NCBI GenBank assembly: GCA_050633445.1
Contig: JBOEGN010000058.1
Coordinates: 1-57,290 of the forward strand
Reading direction: 5' to 3'
Length of the DNA: 57,290 nt
From: Thalassobius sp050633445
Lineage (GTDB): Bacteria; Pseudomonadota; Alphaproteobacteria; Rhodobacterales; Rhodobacteraceae
Each line of letters begins with the position of its first letter. The first letter of the stretch is position 1. A model generated the notes under the pieces. The model was not told the DNA's origin. It did not search any database and worked only from the letters and a program-made list of their open reading frames with translations. The position numbers and the translations under genes were made by a program. Below are positions 41,182-49,554 of this stretch, one piece after another.

Positions 41182-42176
41182 CCAAAGGTCCGATCCTGAT
41201 TGATCTGGAAGACACGCCAAAGGCCGAGGGGCCGGATACCGCGCCGCCGGTGCCGGATGTGGCCCCGCCAACGGGCGCTGCGATGCAAAAAGCGGTGACG
41301 CTGGCCGCACATTCGCCGCGCGGCTCGGGGTTGGCGAAATGGTTGTGGGGGCTGGGGCTGTCCTTGCTGGGGGCTGTGATCTCGGTCGCGGCGTGGGATT
41401 TCGTGACGGGTCTTGTCCAGCGTGTGCCGGTTCTGGGCTATGGCGTGGCGGTGCTGACTGTCAGCTTCCTGCTGGTTCTGGCGATTGCCGCCATCCGCGA
41501 GCTTGCCGCCTTTGGCCGCCTTTCGCGCTTGGATAAACTGCACCGTGGGGGATCCGAAGCCCGCGCAGATCAGGATTTGTCCAAAGCCCGAAAGGTCGTT
41601 GCCCAAATCGCCGCGCTGTATCGTGGTCGCCCCGAGCTGGACTGGGCCCGTGCCCGATTTGACGACCGCAAAGATGAACAGTTTGATGCGGACGCATTGC
41701 TGGATTTGGCCGAGGCCGAGTATCTTTCTCCGCTGGATCAGGCCGCCATGCGCGAGGTCGAGGCCGCAGCGCGTCAGGTGGCGACTGTGACGGCAATTGT
41801 ACCGCTGGCTCTGGCGGATGTGTTCGCTGCGCTGACCTCGAACTTGCGCATGATCCGGCGCGTGGCCGAAATCTATGGGGGTCGGGCAGGCACTTTGGGC
41901 AGCTGGCGGTTGGCGCGTGCGGTGATGACACATCTGGTGGCCACGGGCGCCGTCGCGGTGGGGGATGATCTGATCAGCTCGATCGCGGGGGGCGGTGTGC
42001 TGTCCAAACTGTCCCGCCGATTTGGCGAGGGCGTCGTGAACGGCGCGCTGACCGCTCGCGTGGGTGTTGCCGCGATGGAGGTCTGCCGCCCTCTGCCGTT
42101 TGTCCGGGTTCAGCGTCCCTCGGTAACGGGACTGGTGAAACGCGCGTTGACCGGGTTGTTTGGCAAAGACGACTAG
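41178..42176 (+). CDS. YcjF-family (DUF697/TIGR01620) membrane protein
   Basis: 332 residues. A proline- and acid-rich N-terminus (about 1-45) is followed by two membrane segments at about 55-75 and 83-106 (VPVLGYGVAVLTVSFLLVLAIAAIREL). A soluble DUF697-like part with AMREVEAAARQVATVTAIVPLALADVFAAL follows. This order matches YcjF-like proteins and supports pairing with the YcjX-type NTPase two genes upstream. It converges with the hybrid kinase gene, only 3 bp away. Confidence 0.88.
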   Translation: MTKGPILIDLEDTPKAEGPDTAPPVPDVAPPTGAAMQKAVTLAAHSPRGSGLAKWLWGLGLSLLGAVISVAAWDFVTGLVQRVPVLGYGVAVLTVSFLLVLAIAAIRELAAFGRLSRLDKLHRGGSEARADQDLSKARKVVAQIAALYRGRPELDWARARFDDRKDEQFDADALLDLAEAEYLSPLDQAAMREVEAAARQVATVTAIVPLALADVFAALTSNLRMIRRVAEIYGGRAGTLGSWRLARAVMTHLVATGAVAVGDDLISSIAGGGVLSKLSRRFGEGVVNGALTARVGVAAMEVCRPLPFVRVQRPSVTGLVKRALTGLFGKDD

Positions 42177-42179
42177 GCC

Positions 42180-44432
42180 TTATTCGGCAACTGACCGGCG
42201 CGTGGTTCCCGTGACCCGCGGTTTAGGCGGGGTCGAGGAGCGTTGCAAAAAATCGCGCAGCATGGGCGGGTCGATGGGTTTATACAACAGCGGCAGGTTG
42301 GCTGTTTCGCACTCCATCACCAGATCAGTGCTGCGATTGGCCGAGATAATACAGGCCGGAATCTGTCCATAGGCAGCGCGCAGCTGACGGATCGAGGTCA
42401 GGCCATCTTCGCCATCGTTCAATTGGAAATCAGCGACGATCGCGTCGGGCACGATGTCGATCTCGTCCAGCAGGGCCATCGCCTCGGTTCCGGCGCTACA
42501 GGTCAGAACATCGACGCTCCATTGCTCCATCGTGATGGCCATGGCGTTGCGCAACTCGTCATCATTTTCGATCAGCAGGACGACCATGTTGCTGACATCG
42601 CCAGGCTGCGTGTGGTGGCGGAAAACCACAGGATGCGCCTGACTGGGCTGAGGCCGCGCGCGGGGCAATTCAACCGAAAACATCGTGCCGACCCCCACCT
42701 TGGAATTCAGCACCAGAGGGTGTTGCAGCAAGGCACAGGCGCGTTCCACGATGGCCAGGCCCAGCCCCATCCCGTCAGCGGCGCTGGCGGTGGCGTTGAT
42801 GCGTTGGAATTCACCAAAAATGCGGAACTGTTCCTCTTCGGGGATGCCGGGGCCCGTGTCCCAAACCTCGACCCGGACCGAGTTGGGCAGGTGCCGCAGG
42901 CCAACCAAAACTTTGCCTTGGGCCGTATAGCGGATCGCGTTGGACAGCAGGTTTTGCAGGATCCGCCGCAGATAGGTAGCATCGCTGGAAACCTCGACAT
43001 CTGTGGGGACCATGCGGAAATCCAGCCCCTTGGACGCGCCAAGTGGGCCCAATTCATCGCCCAACTGACGCAGCATCATGCCCAGATCAACGGTCGAGAT
43101 ATGGGTGTGCGCCAGCCCCGAATCCAGCTTCGAGATATCCAAAAGCGCGCCCAGAATGTTTTCCACACTTTGCAGGGCGCTTGCGGCCTTGGTCAGCAGG
43201 CCATGGGGCTCGGGGTCGGTGATATCCTGCTCTAACGAGGCGACATACAGCTTGGCCGCGGACAGGGGCTGCAACAGGTCATGGCTGGCCGCCGCAACGA
43301 AACGCGACTTCGAGGCATTGGCGCGTTCGGCCTCGGCCAGGGCGTCCTCCAGCTCCAACGTGCGCTCAAAGACCCGGTGTTCCAGCGTCTCTTTCGCCTC
43401 GGTCATGGCGCGGATGGCGGTGCGCTCGGCGGTGATGTCGGTAAAGCTGATCACGAAACCCCGGTCAGGCATTTCCTGCATAAACACGGCCAAAGTCATG
43501 TCCAGCCCGCGCTGCATTTCAAAGGACAGCGGTGCGCGTTCGATCTTGTTCTCTGCCCAATCAATGATCCCGTCCGGGGTTATCCCGGCCGAAAACGTAT
43601 AATTCGAGCGGAAGAAATCGCAGATGGTCGCGAATTTGCTGCCCAGTTGGAACCGACGGACGCCGACCGACAGCAGCTCGGACACGCGGTGGTTCCAGCC
43701 GACCAGCCGACCGAAACTGTCAAAGATGCAAACGCCCTGTTTCAGGTGCTCCAGCGTGGCGCGGATCAGGCGGGCCTGGTCGTCGATCAGGCGCTCGCGT
43801 TCCTGACGCTCCAGCCGGACGATATCGGTCACGTCCGTTTGCAGGATCACCGTCCCACCCGAGGGCGTGCGATGCTCGCTGACCTGTATCCAGCGGCGGC
43901 CCGTTAGCCGGACATTGAAAATGACGCTGGTGTCCTTGTGACGGTCCAGACGGCGGGATTCCCATTGTTGGGCGGTTTCACCACGGGCCAGCGACAGATA
44001 GCGGCTGCGGCTGACCTTGTAGACATAATCGCTGAACCGCAGGCCCGGTTTCAGATAGGGTTTGATGTCGCCCATATGCATGCCGAAACGGCTGTTGCAC
44101 ATCACCAGTTCTTCGTCGGCATTGAACAGGGCAAAGCCTTCGTGGACGGTTTCGATCGCATTGGCCAGATCGGCGCGTGCGGCTTCGGTTTCCTGATTGG
44201 CGACGGCCAGTTTTGCGTTGGATTCGTTCAGCAGATCCAGCGCACGCCCCAGATCGCGGGTACGGGCGCGGACCTCTTCCTCCAACAAAACGGCGCGCTG
44301 AAACTGCGCATAAGCCACGCCCGAGGACCCGGTATCCTGTTCGACCCGTTTCATCAGGGTTTCAACGATCTTTTGCAGCTTTTCGTTTTGCCGCTCAAGC
44401 GAGTCCTGCTTGTTGATCAGGCCGTTCAGCAT
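42180..44432 (-). CDS. Soluble hybrid histidine kinase with PAS domains and receiver
   Basis: 750 residues, with no membrane helix. A coiled-coil start (about 10-95) leads to two PAS regions (about 95-205 and 225-335). The kinase core has His384 in VAAASHDLLQPLSAAK, LLSNAIRY, DTGPGIP and GMGLGLAIVERA. A C-terminal receiver starts MVVLLIENDDELRNA, with a phosphorylatable Asp in AIVADFQL. The HDLLQPL form matches the NahK/ErcS'-type soluble kinases that sit with FIST proteins and control PQQ alcohol dehydrogenases in Pseudomonas. It is last in a regulator-FIST-kinase operon next to xoxF. Confidence 0.9.
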   Translation of the reverse strand: MLNGLINKQDSLERQNEKLQKIVETLMKRVEQDTGSSGVAYAQFQRAVLLEEEVRARTRDLGRALDLLNESNAKLAVANQETEAARADLANAIETVHEGFALFNADEELVMCNSRFGMHMGDIKPYLKPGLRFSDYVYKVSRSRYLSLARGETAQQWESRRLDRHKDTSVIFNVRLTGRRWIQVSEHRTPSGGTVILQTDVTDIVRLERQERERLIDDQARLIRATLEHLKQGVCIFDSFGRLVGWNHRVSELLSVGVRRFQLGSKFATICDFFRSNYTFSAGITPDGIIDWAENKIERAPLSFEMQRGLDMTLAVFMQEMPDRGFVISFTDITAERTAIRAMTEAKETLEHRVFERTLELEDALAEAERANASKSRFVAAASHDLLQPLSAAKLYVASLEQDITDPEPHGLLTKAASALQSVENILGALLDISKLDSGLAHTHISTVDLGMMLRQLGDELGPLGASKGLDFRMVPTDVEVSSDATYLRRILQNLLSNAIRYTAQGKVLVGLRHLPNSVRVEVWDTGPGIPEEEQFRIFGEFQRINATASAADGMGLGLAIVERACALLQHPLVLNSKVGVGTMFSVELPRARPQPSQAHPVVFRHHTQPGDVSNMVVLLIENDDELRNAMAITMEQWSVDVLTCSAGTEAMALLDEIDIVPDAIVADFQLNDGEDGLTSIRQLRAAYGQIPACIISANRSTDLVMECETANLPLLYKPIDPPMLRDFLQRSSTPPKPRVTGTTRRSVAE

Positions 44433-44435
44433 GGC

Positions 44436-45605
44436 CTAGTCCTCTTTGGGGGGATAGATCGCGACGCCAGTCAGCGTCTGGTTCACATGGCGCGAATTGA
44501 TCTGTTCGCCATAGGTCGACAGGCCCGCAACGTTATAGCGGGCCAGAACGTCGGACAGCTGCCCCTTAAGCTGTTTTTGCTCGGCCTCCATCCGCCGGAA
44601 AATGCAATCGAAGGCAATAATCGTGTCCGGCTGGCCGCGTTCGGTCAGTTTGGACAGCTCGGTTTCCAGATGAGTAACCATGTCGGTGCTTTCCGCCAGG
44701 GTCAGGACAACGCCTTCGTCGATGGCGGAAAAGAACACCAGGTCGCCATTTGCCTCGACCCTTTGGATCGAGCGGACATGGTGTTGCCCGCCAATCCGTA
44801 CCACGACCGGATGGGCCGCAAAGGTGAACGAGGTCAGTTGATCCGGGTCTTTGCCCAGCAGACGAGCATATTCCTTGGCGGCGGGCTCGGCGTTGATCTC
44901 GTGCACGATGCGATGGGCGGGGTAGGCCCCCGTCACCACCATGCGGTCATTCGTGGGCAGCAGGTGGTCTGAATTGAAAACCTCGATCTCGCATTTCGTG
45001 CGTATCTGAACGACGATGGCGGCGTTGGTGTAGGCACTGCCGTCATGCAGGACATAGGTTTTTTCGAACCGATCACCATCGCCCGCGCTGCCGCCGAACA
45101 AAGGCACAGGACCGACGCCCAGCGACAGATGCGATGTCAGCTCGTCCTCGTGCATGGTCAGCCCGTCCACCAGCAACATAGCGCATTCCGAGTGCCAATC
45201 CGGCGTCTGACGGGCGATGTCGTTCCGGCCGCGGATTAACTCTCCGATCAGGTTTTGCTGATCATAATTATCCAGGTCGGGCACCAGCAGAACATCGGTG
45301 CAGAAATATTCACGGGGTAGGCCGATGGCGACGATTTCGTCCTCGGTATAGCCCTTGCTGGTCAGTTCACCAGCGGTGGTGCTGCCGATTACCAGCGCAG
45401 GCGCAAAGGCCTTTTTGGCCTGGGCCGCGACTTGGTGGATATCAGCTGAGGGAGAAACGAACAGGATGACAAGCTCCAGCTCGCAGGGCTGGAAAAGGCC
45501 CGCGAGTTTCTGAATGGCGTCGGGATCGCGCGCCTCGGCAAAGCCAGTACGCACATATTCCGAAACGCCGCCAAGCGCCCCCGAAAGGTCGCTGCTTCGT
45601 TTCAT
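44436..45605 (-). CDS. FIST-domain sensory protein
   Basis: 389 residues from ATG 45605. GGAGGAG precedes this ATG, and a GTG 15 nt further up would sit on the ribosome site itself. The FIST N domain has VILFVSPSADIHQVAAQAKKAF and VIGSTTAGELTSKGYTEDEIVAIGLP. The C domain has PLFGGSAGDG, EVFNSDHLLPTND and CIFRRMEAEQKQLKGQL. FIST proteins are thought to bind small ligands such as amino acids and feed two-component kinases. It lies 3 bp from the hybrid kinase gene, so it is probably its ligand-sensing partner. Confidence 0.9.
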   Translation of the reverse strand: MKRSSDLSGALGGVSEYVRTGFAEARDPDAIQKLAGLFQPCELELVILFVSPSADIHQVAAQAKKAFAPALVIGSTTAGELTSKGYTEDEIVAIGLPREYFCTDVLLVPDLDNYDQQNLIGELIRGRNDIARQTPDWHSECAMLLVDGLTMHEDELTSHLSLGVGPVPLFGGSAGDGDRFEKTYVLHDGSAYTNAAIVVQIRTKCEIEVFNSDHLLPTNDRMVVTGAYPAHRIVHEINAEPAAKEYARLLGKDPDQLTSFTFAAHPVVVRIGGQHHVRSIQRVEANGDLVFFSAIDEGVVLTLAESTDMVTHLETELSKLTERGQPDTIIAFDCIFRRMEAEQKQLKGQLSDVLARYNVAGLSTYGEQINSRHVNQTLTGVAIYPPKED

Positions 45606-45647
45606 CAGGCTCTCCTCCACATTGGTAACCTGAAGATGTTACGCGCC

Positions 45648-46343
45648 TCAGGGGCGATCTTGCAAGACGTTGGTAAAACTCGCCTCTTTGGCGATAAGAA
45701 CGGCCTGCGTACGACTTTGCACGCCTAGCTTGCGCATGATTGCGGTGACGTGTGCTTTGACCGTGGTTTCGGCGATAGACAGGTCATAGGCGATCTGTTT
45801 GTTCAGCTTGCCCTCGCAGATAAGTTGCAGAATGCGGGCCTGCTGATTGGTCAACGAGGCCAGACGCTCCATCACGTCGGACTGATCTGCACCGGTGTCA
45901 CGATCCAACAGGACATAGCCCGCCGGGACAAATGTCTCGGACCGGCGCAGAGCGTCAAAGGCCAACAGGAATACATCGCGCTGGCTGTGCTTGGGCACAA
46001 AGCCATTGGCACCAGCGTGGATCACGCCGCTGATGACGCGGTTATCCGCCATCGAGGAAACAACAACGATCGGTGCGTCGGTCACGTTGCGGATGCGGAT
46101 CAGCCCATCCAAGCCATTCACATCGGGCAAGTTCAGATCCAGCACGACCACATCCGGGCCGCCATTCTGGTTGATCTCGGTGATGGCGTTTTCCAGCGTA
46201 TCCGCTGTTGCGATATTCGGAATGCCCACCGTGGTCCGCAGCGTCATCGACAGCGCGTCGCAAAACAGCGGGTGATCGTCCACGATCAAAGCCGTGGAAA
46301 ATGTCTTACCCTGAGGGGTCTCGTGTTTGCCGATTGCTTGCAC
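45648..46343 (-). CDS. NarL/LuxR-family response regulator (AgmR/ErdR-like)
   Basis: About 231 residues. GTG 46343 is preferred because GGAG lies 8 nt upstream; GTG 46352 is the alternative. The receiver has ALIVDDHPLFCDAL, the phosphorylated Asp in VVVLDLNLPDVNG and VPKHSQRDVF. The C-terminal helix-turn-helix has LTNQQARILQLICEGKLNKQIAYDLSIAETTVKAHVTAIMRKLG. Related regulators activate PQQ-dependent alcohol oxidation in pseudomonads. It is the likely binder of the 7-2-7 heptamer sites found across 46-57 kb. First in the operon with the FIST and kinase genes. Confidence 0.9.
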   Translation of the reverse strand: MQAIGKHETPQGKTFSTALIVDDHPLFCDALSMTLRTTVGIPNIATADTLENAITEINQNGGPDVVVLDLNLPDVNGLDGLIRIRNVTDAPIVVVSSMADNRVISGVIHAGANGFVPKHSQRDVFLLAFDALRRSETFVPAGYVLLDRDTGADQSDVMERLASLTNQQARILQLICEGKLNKQIAYDLSIAETTVKAHVTAIMRKLGVQSRTQAVLIAKEASFTNVLQDRP

Positions 46344-46397
46344 AGAATGCACTCCGTCTTTTGGGAAAGGCTAACAAAGGGGCGGGCGTTCTCCTAT

Positions 46398-46413
46398 ATA
46401 CCTAAAAGTCGTA
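46398..46413 (-). promoter_or_regulatory. Possible degenerate 7-2-7 site upstream of the response regulator
   Basis: One good heptamer AGTCGTA (46407-46413) lies next to a poor partner (ATACCTA, 46398-46404). It is 55 nt upstream of GTG 46343, a distance similar to the better sites. It may mark autoregulation. Confidence 0.3.
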
Positions 46414-46418
46414 TAACG

Positions 46419-46448
46419 AAAACGCGCGCCCAATTTGGACGCGCGTTT
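46419..46448 (-). terminator. Rho-independent terminator after xoxF
   Basis: On the minus strand AAACGCGCG and CGCGCGTTT pair (plus-strand arms 46420-46428 and 46440-46448) around an 11-nt loop, followed by TTTTCGTT. It lies about 25 nt after the xoxF stop. Confidence 0.75.
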
Positions 46449-46472
46449 CCTGCTTTTACCTAAGATTTTGGC

Positions 46473-48236
46473 TTATTTCATCGCCAGCTGCTTGGGCAGT
46501 TTGAAGGTCCAGACCAGGCCACCCTGGTTCAGGTAGTTGACCTTTTTGGCCACTTCGCCGCCCCACAGAGGCACAGCGCCACCCCAGCCGGATACGATCG
46601 AGACATACTGCTCGCCGTCCATTTCCCAGGTGATGGGCTGACCCACGATGCCCGAGCCAGTTTGGAACGACCACAGCTTTTCGCCGGTTTCGTCATCCAG
46701 AGCGATGAAGTCGCCCTCGGGGGTGCCAAAGAACACCAGACCGCCTGCGGTGGTCATCACGCCGCCCCAAAGGGGTGCGTCGTTCTTGTATTCCCACTTC
46801 CACTCGCCGGTGTCGGGGTCGATGGCTTTCAGCGACCCGATGTGATCTTCGTAGTTCGGTTTGATGGTGAAACCAGCACCCAGGTAAGCGGCACCTTTCT
46901 TGTAGGTGATCGGCTCGTTCCAGATGTCCATGCCCCATTCGTTCGAGGGAACATAGAAGTTGCCGGTCTTCTGGCTGAACGCCATCGGCATCCAGTTCTT
47001 ACCACCCAGGAAGGACGGCGAGGCAAAGATCACGTCACCCTTTTTGCCATCAGTCGAGGCAGCAGGGTTACCGGGACGGTTTTCCTCGACAAAGATCGGA
47101 CGACCGGTCTCGTCGATGCCGCTGGCCCAGCTGATGTCCTTGACGAAGGGGTTGGCCGAAACAAAGGCGCCGTCTTCGCGGTTCAGAACATAGAAGTAGC
47201 CGTTACGGTCCGCAGTGGCGAAACGCTTGTTGCCCTCACGGTCGGTATAGGCGACGACTTCGTTCACGCCGTCATAGTCCCAACCTTCGCGCGGGGTGGT
47301 CTGGAAGTGCCACTTGATCTCGCCCGTTGCGGGGTCGATGCCAACACGGCTGGCAGCGTACAGGTTGTCGCCTGTGTTGCCTTCGACCGGCGTGCCGGCG
47401 TCGCGCAGATGCGAGTTCCAGGGGGCAGGGTTACCAGCGCCAAACACCAGAGTGTCGGTGTCCGCGTCATAGGAGCCACCCAGCCAGGTCGCGCCGCCGC
47501 CGGTTTTCCACATGTCACCGGGCCAGGTCGCGTTCAGCGTGCCGGTCATGGTGCTTTCTTCGCCGTTCAGCGTGCCCATGTGGCCTTCGATCATCGGACG
47601 GGTCCAGACCAGATCGCCGTTGTCGGCGTCATAGGCGTAAACCATGCCAACGATGCCAAACTCACCACCCGAGTTGCCGACGATGACTTTGCCGTCAACG
47701 ATCAGCGGGGCAGCGGTATAGCTGTAGCCAGCCTTGTAGTCAGCGATTTTCTTGCGCCAGGCCACTTTGCCGGTTTTGCGATCCAGCGCCACGATGCGGG
47801 CGTCCAGAGTGCCGAAATAGATGTTGTCGCCATAGATGGCGGCACCACGGTTGATCACGTCACAGCAGGGCAGAATGCCTTCGGGCAGACGAGCGTCGTA
47901 CTGCCACAGCTCTTTGCCGGTCATGACGTCAACGGCGTACACACGGCTATACGAGCCGGTGATATACATGATGCCATCATAGACGATCGGCTGCGCTTCT
48001 TGGCCGCGCTGTTTCTCGCCACCAAAGCTGAACGCCCATGCGGGCACCAGGTTCTGGACGTTCTCTTTGTTCAAGGTGTCCAGCGGGCTGTAGCGCTGCA
48101 AGTGGCGCCCCATGCCGTTGGTGACCACCTGGTTGGTCATGGTCTGATCGTTCTTCAGATCGTCTTCGGTGACGCCAGCATGGGCCATGCCCACCGACAT
48201 GGCGCCAGCGACAACAGTCGCAATAAAACGGTTCAT
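46473..48236 (-). CDS. xoxF: Lanthanide-type PQQ-dependent alcohol dehydrogenase XoxF
   Basis: 587 residues from ATG 48236. A signal peptide covers about 1-20 (ending AHA), so the enzyme is periplasmic. The vicinal disulfide Cys124-Cys125 (ILPCCDV) that stacks on PQQ is present. Metal and active-site residues are Glu192 (GGEFG), Asn269 (GAGNPAPWN) and Asp320. The extra Asp322 in WDYDG is the residue that marks lanthanide-dependent enzymes, where calcium MxaF has Ala. Eight-bladed propeller repeats (DxxTGExxW) run through the chain. It oxidises methanol or other short alcohols, passing electrons to a cytochrome c. A regulatory palindrome lies upstream. Confidence 0.95.
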   Translation of the reverse strand: MNRFIATVVAGAMSVGMAHAGVTEDDLKNDQTMTNQVVTNGMGRHLQRYSPLDTLNKENVQNLVPAWAFSFGGEKQRGQEAQPIVYDGIMYITGSYSRVYAVDVMTGKELWQYDARLPEGILPCCDVINRGAAIYGDNIYFGTLDARIVALDRKTGKVAWRKKIADYKAGYSYTAAPLIVDGKVIVGNSGGEFGIVGMVYAYDADNGDLVWTRPMIEGHMGTLNGEESTMTGTLNATWPGDMWKTGGGATWLGGSYDADTDTLVFGAGNPAPWNSHLRDAGTPVEGNTGDNLYAASRVGIDPATGEIKWHFQTTPREGWDYDGVNEVVAYTDREGNKRFATADRNGYFYVLNREDGAFVSANPFVKDISWASGIDETGRPIFVEENRPGNPAASTDGKKGDVIFASPSFLGGKNWMPMAFSQKTGNFYVPSNEWGMDIWNEPITYKKGAAYLGAGFTIKPNYEDHIGSLKAIDPDTGEWKWEYKNDAPLWGGVMTTAGGLVFFGTPEGDFIALDDETGEKLWSFQTGSGIVGQPITWEMDGEQYVSIVSGWGGAVPLWGGEVAKKVNYLNQGGLVWTFKLPKQLAMK

Positions 48237-48338
48237 TGGGTCTTCCTCCCGTATGTCTCGATTGGTTCGGTGATTAATCAAGCGGTCACCGGACCCAGAC
48301 AGTATCAAACAGGCGCATTTTGGGCGGTATTGCACAAT

Positions 48339-48359
48339 GGTCGTACGACCCTTGACGCA
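48339..48359. promoter_or_regulatory. Heptamer-repeat regulatory site between xoxF and the divergent gene
   Basis: The perfect 12-bp palindrome GGTCGTACGACC (48339-48350) occurs here and again at 50647-50658. The part TACGACC-CT-TGACGCA (48344-48359) gives a 7-2-7 site with one strong and one weak half. It lies 48 nt before ATG 48407 and about 103 nt from the xoxF start. Confidence 0.6.
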
Positions 48360-48406
48360 AGGACAAGCGCGCCCATCATCAGGCACGTAAAGAGGAGGTT
48401 TTGACT

Positions 48407-48970
48407 ATGAAAGCAACGATCATACCAGCCTTGTGCGCCGGGCTTTTTTTCGGGGCTTCGGCGGGGGCAGTTTGGGCTGACCCCCTCGTTGGAGAAAAGG
48501 GAATTTACCTTTTATCAGAAGAGGATAGCCGGGTTCACGTCGGGACTGTCTCGTTCGATTTGGACGGGCCGGGCAGCGGCTACTCACTGCGTTTCGAGGA
48601 CGTGAAATTCGGCGATCACTTCCTGTCGATGCGCCCGTTCAAATGCCTTGAAGGCCCCGAGAAATACTGGTGCCATGTGCCCTATCCCTATGAAAATCGC
48701 AGGCAGGTTCGGGCAGACGATCTGACCGATCTGGAATACGACCTTTTGTTCCTGTGGAAGGGCGCGACAGAGTACGGAATCAACATGTGGAACGGGGTCT
48801 ACTATCAGCTGGAAATCGACGAAGACCGAATCGTCGGCACCCTGCGCGAGATGGATATGGAGACGTTGGCAGTCCCGCCCGAGGCCGGGAATCTACGCCC
48901 CATCGACCCTGATGATCTGCACGAGGCAGACGCGGCAAGCCACTGGTTGCCACGTCTTGTGATCGAGTAA
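48407..48970 (+). CDS. Periplasmic protein of unknown function next to xoxF
   Basis: 187 residues from ATG 48407, with AGAGGAGG upstream. A signal peptide (MKATIIPALCAGLFFG to about residue 24, ending VWA) leads to a mainly beta-type, acidic protein. Two cysteines (FKCLEGPEKYWCHV) could form a disulfide. No known family recognised. It is divergent from xoxF, shares its regulatory palindrome, and converges on a cytochrome gene. This suggests a role with the quinoprotein, but nothing in the sequence shows which. Confidence 0.7.
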   Translation: MKATIIPALCAGLFFGASAGAVWADPLVGEKGIYLLSEEDSRVHVGTVSFDLDGPGSGYSLRFEDVKFGDHFLSMRPFKCLEGPEKYWCHVPYPYENRRQVRADDLTDLEYDLLFLWKGATEYGINMWNGVYYQLEIDEDRIVGTLREMDMETLAVPPEAGNLRPIDPDDLHEADAASHWLPRLVIE

Positions 48971-48982
48971 TTTGGTCTCGGA

Positions 48983-49408
48983 TCACTCCGAGATTTTCGC
49001 AGCATCGCGCGTGGTGATCGTGCGCAGATAGGACAGGATGAATTCCTGAACGGTCTGATCTTTGATGCCGACATGGCGCATTTTGGTGCCCGGCATAAAG
49101 CCTTGGTTGTCTTGCATCCAGGCCCGCAGCGCGGGTTCTGTCCAGACAATTCCCGAGGCTTCGAGCGCGATGGAATAGTCATAGTCAGGATAGGTGCCAG
49201 CGGCGCGGCCGATCACGTTTTCCAAGGGCGGGCCATAGCTTTCATGCTCGGAATCCGAGGCATGGCAGCGGCGGCATTCCGCAGCATAAAGCTCTTCTCC
49301 GGCCTTGACTTTGACGGCCTCAAAGGTGGCATCACTGGCAAGGGCGGGCATCGGCAATAGGCACAGGCCAAGCACCGAGATCATGCGGACGGGTAGGGGA
49401 GTAGTCAT
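48983..49408 (-). CDS. Class I cytochrome c, probable XoxF electron acceptor
   Basis: 141 residues from ATG 49408; ATG 49411 is only 2 nt from the AGGAGG ribosome site. A signal peptide (about 1-25, ending ALAS) is followed by the haem motif CRRCH (Cys45, Cys48, His49) and the axial Met110 in MPGTKMRHVG. The pattern YGPPLENVIGRAAGTYPDYDYS is that of mitochondrial-type c2/c550. It should shuttle electrons from XoxF to the terminal oxidase in the periplasm. A clear 7-2-7 site lies 89 nt upstream. Confidence 0.9.
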   Translation of the reverse strand: MTTPLPVRMISVLGLCLLPMPALASDATFEAVKVKAGEELYAAECRRCHASDSEHESYGPPLENVIGRAAGTYPDYDYSIALEASGIVWTEPALRAWMQDNQGFMPGTKMRHVGIKDQTVQEFILSYLRTITTRDAAKISE

Positions 49409-49496
49409 CATATCCTCCTGGTTTCAACTGCCCCGAGGATACGTCTGGTCAAGACCCAAGTTTCTTGATAAAGATCAATAAAAGCAATTAGTTATA

Positions 49497-49512
49497 TACG
49501 ACTTTAGTCGTA
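49497..49512 (-). promoter_or_regulatory. 7-2-7 heptamer site upstream of the cytochrome c gene
   Basis: TACGACT-TT-AGTCGTA is a perfect inverted repeat of 7-bp arms with a 2-bp spacer. It lies right behind the terminator of the preceding unit and 89 nt before the cytochrome start. It has the same architecture as the site at 50652-50667. Confidence 0.7.
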
Positions 49513-49513
49513 G

Positions 49514-49537
49514 AAAAGGGCCGCATCCGGCCCTTTT
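49514..49537 (-). terminator. Rho-independent terminator after the Sel1 genes
   Basis: AAAAGGGCCG (49514-49523) and CGGCCCTTTT (49528-49537) pair perfectly around a 4-nt loop. Read leftwards it ends in TTTTCT, about 18 nt after the stop at 49555. Confidence 0.85.
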
Positions 49538-49554
49538 TTGGTTTATCGTCCGCG

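Noticed and set aside
42243..44972. Long open frames antisense to the hybrid kinase and FIST genes
   Set aside because: Kinase and FIST motifs are clear on the minus strand; the antisense frames show no motif or start signal.
46473..48236. Calcium-type methanol dehydrogenase MxaF
   Set aside because: The WDYDG motif has the extra lanthanide Asp, and no mxaI-type small subunit gene is nearby.
46662..48404. 580-codon open frame antisense to xoxF
   Set aside because: It is the mirror of a long, strongly conserved GC-rich gene whose motifs are all on the minus strand. It has no recognisable domain or ribosome site.
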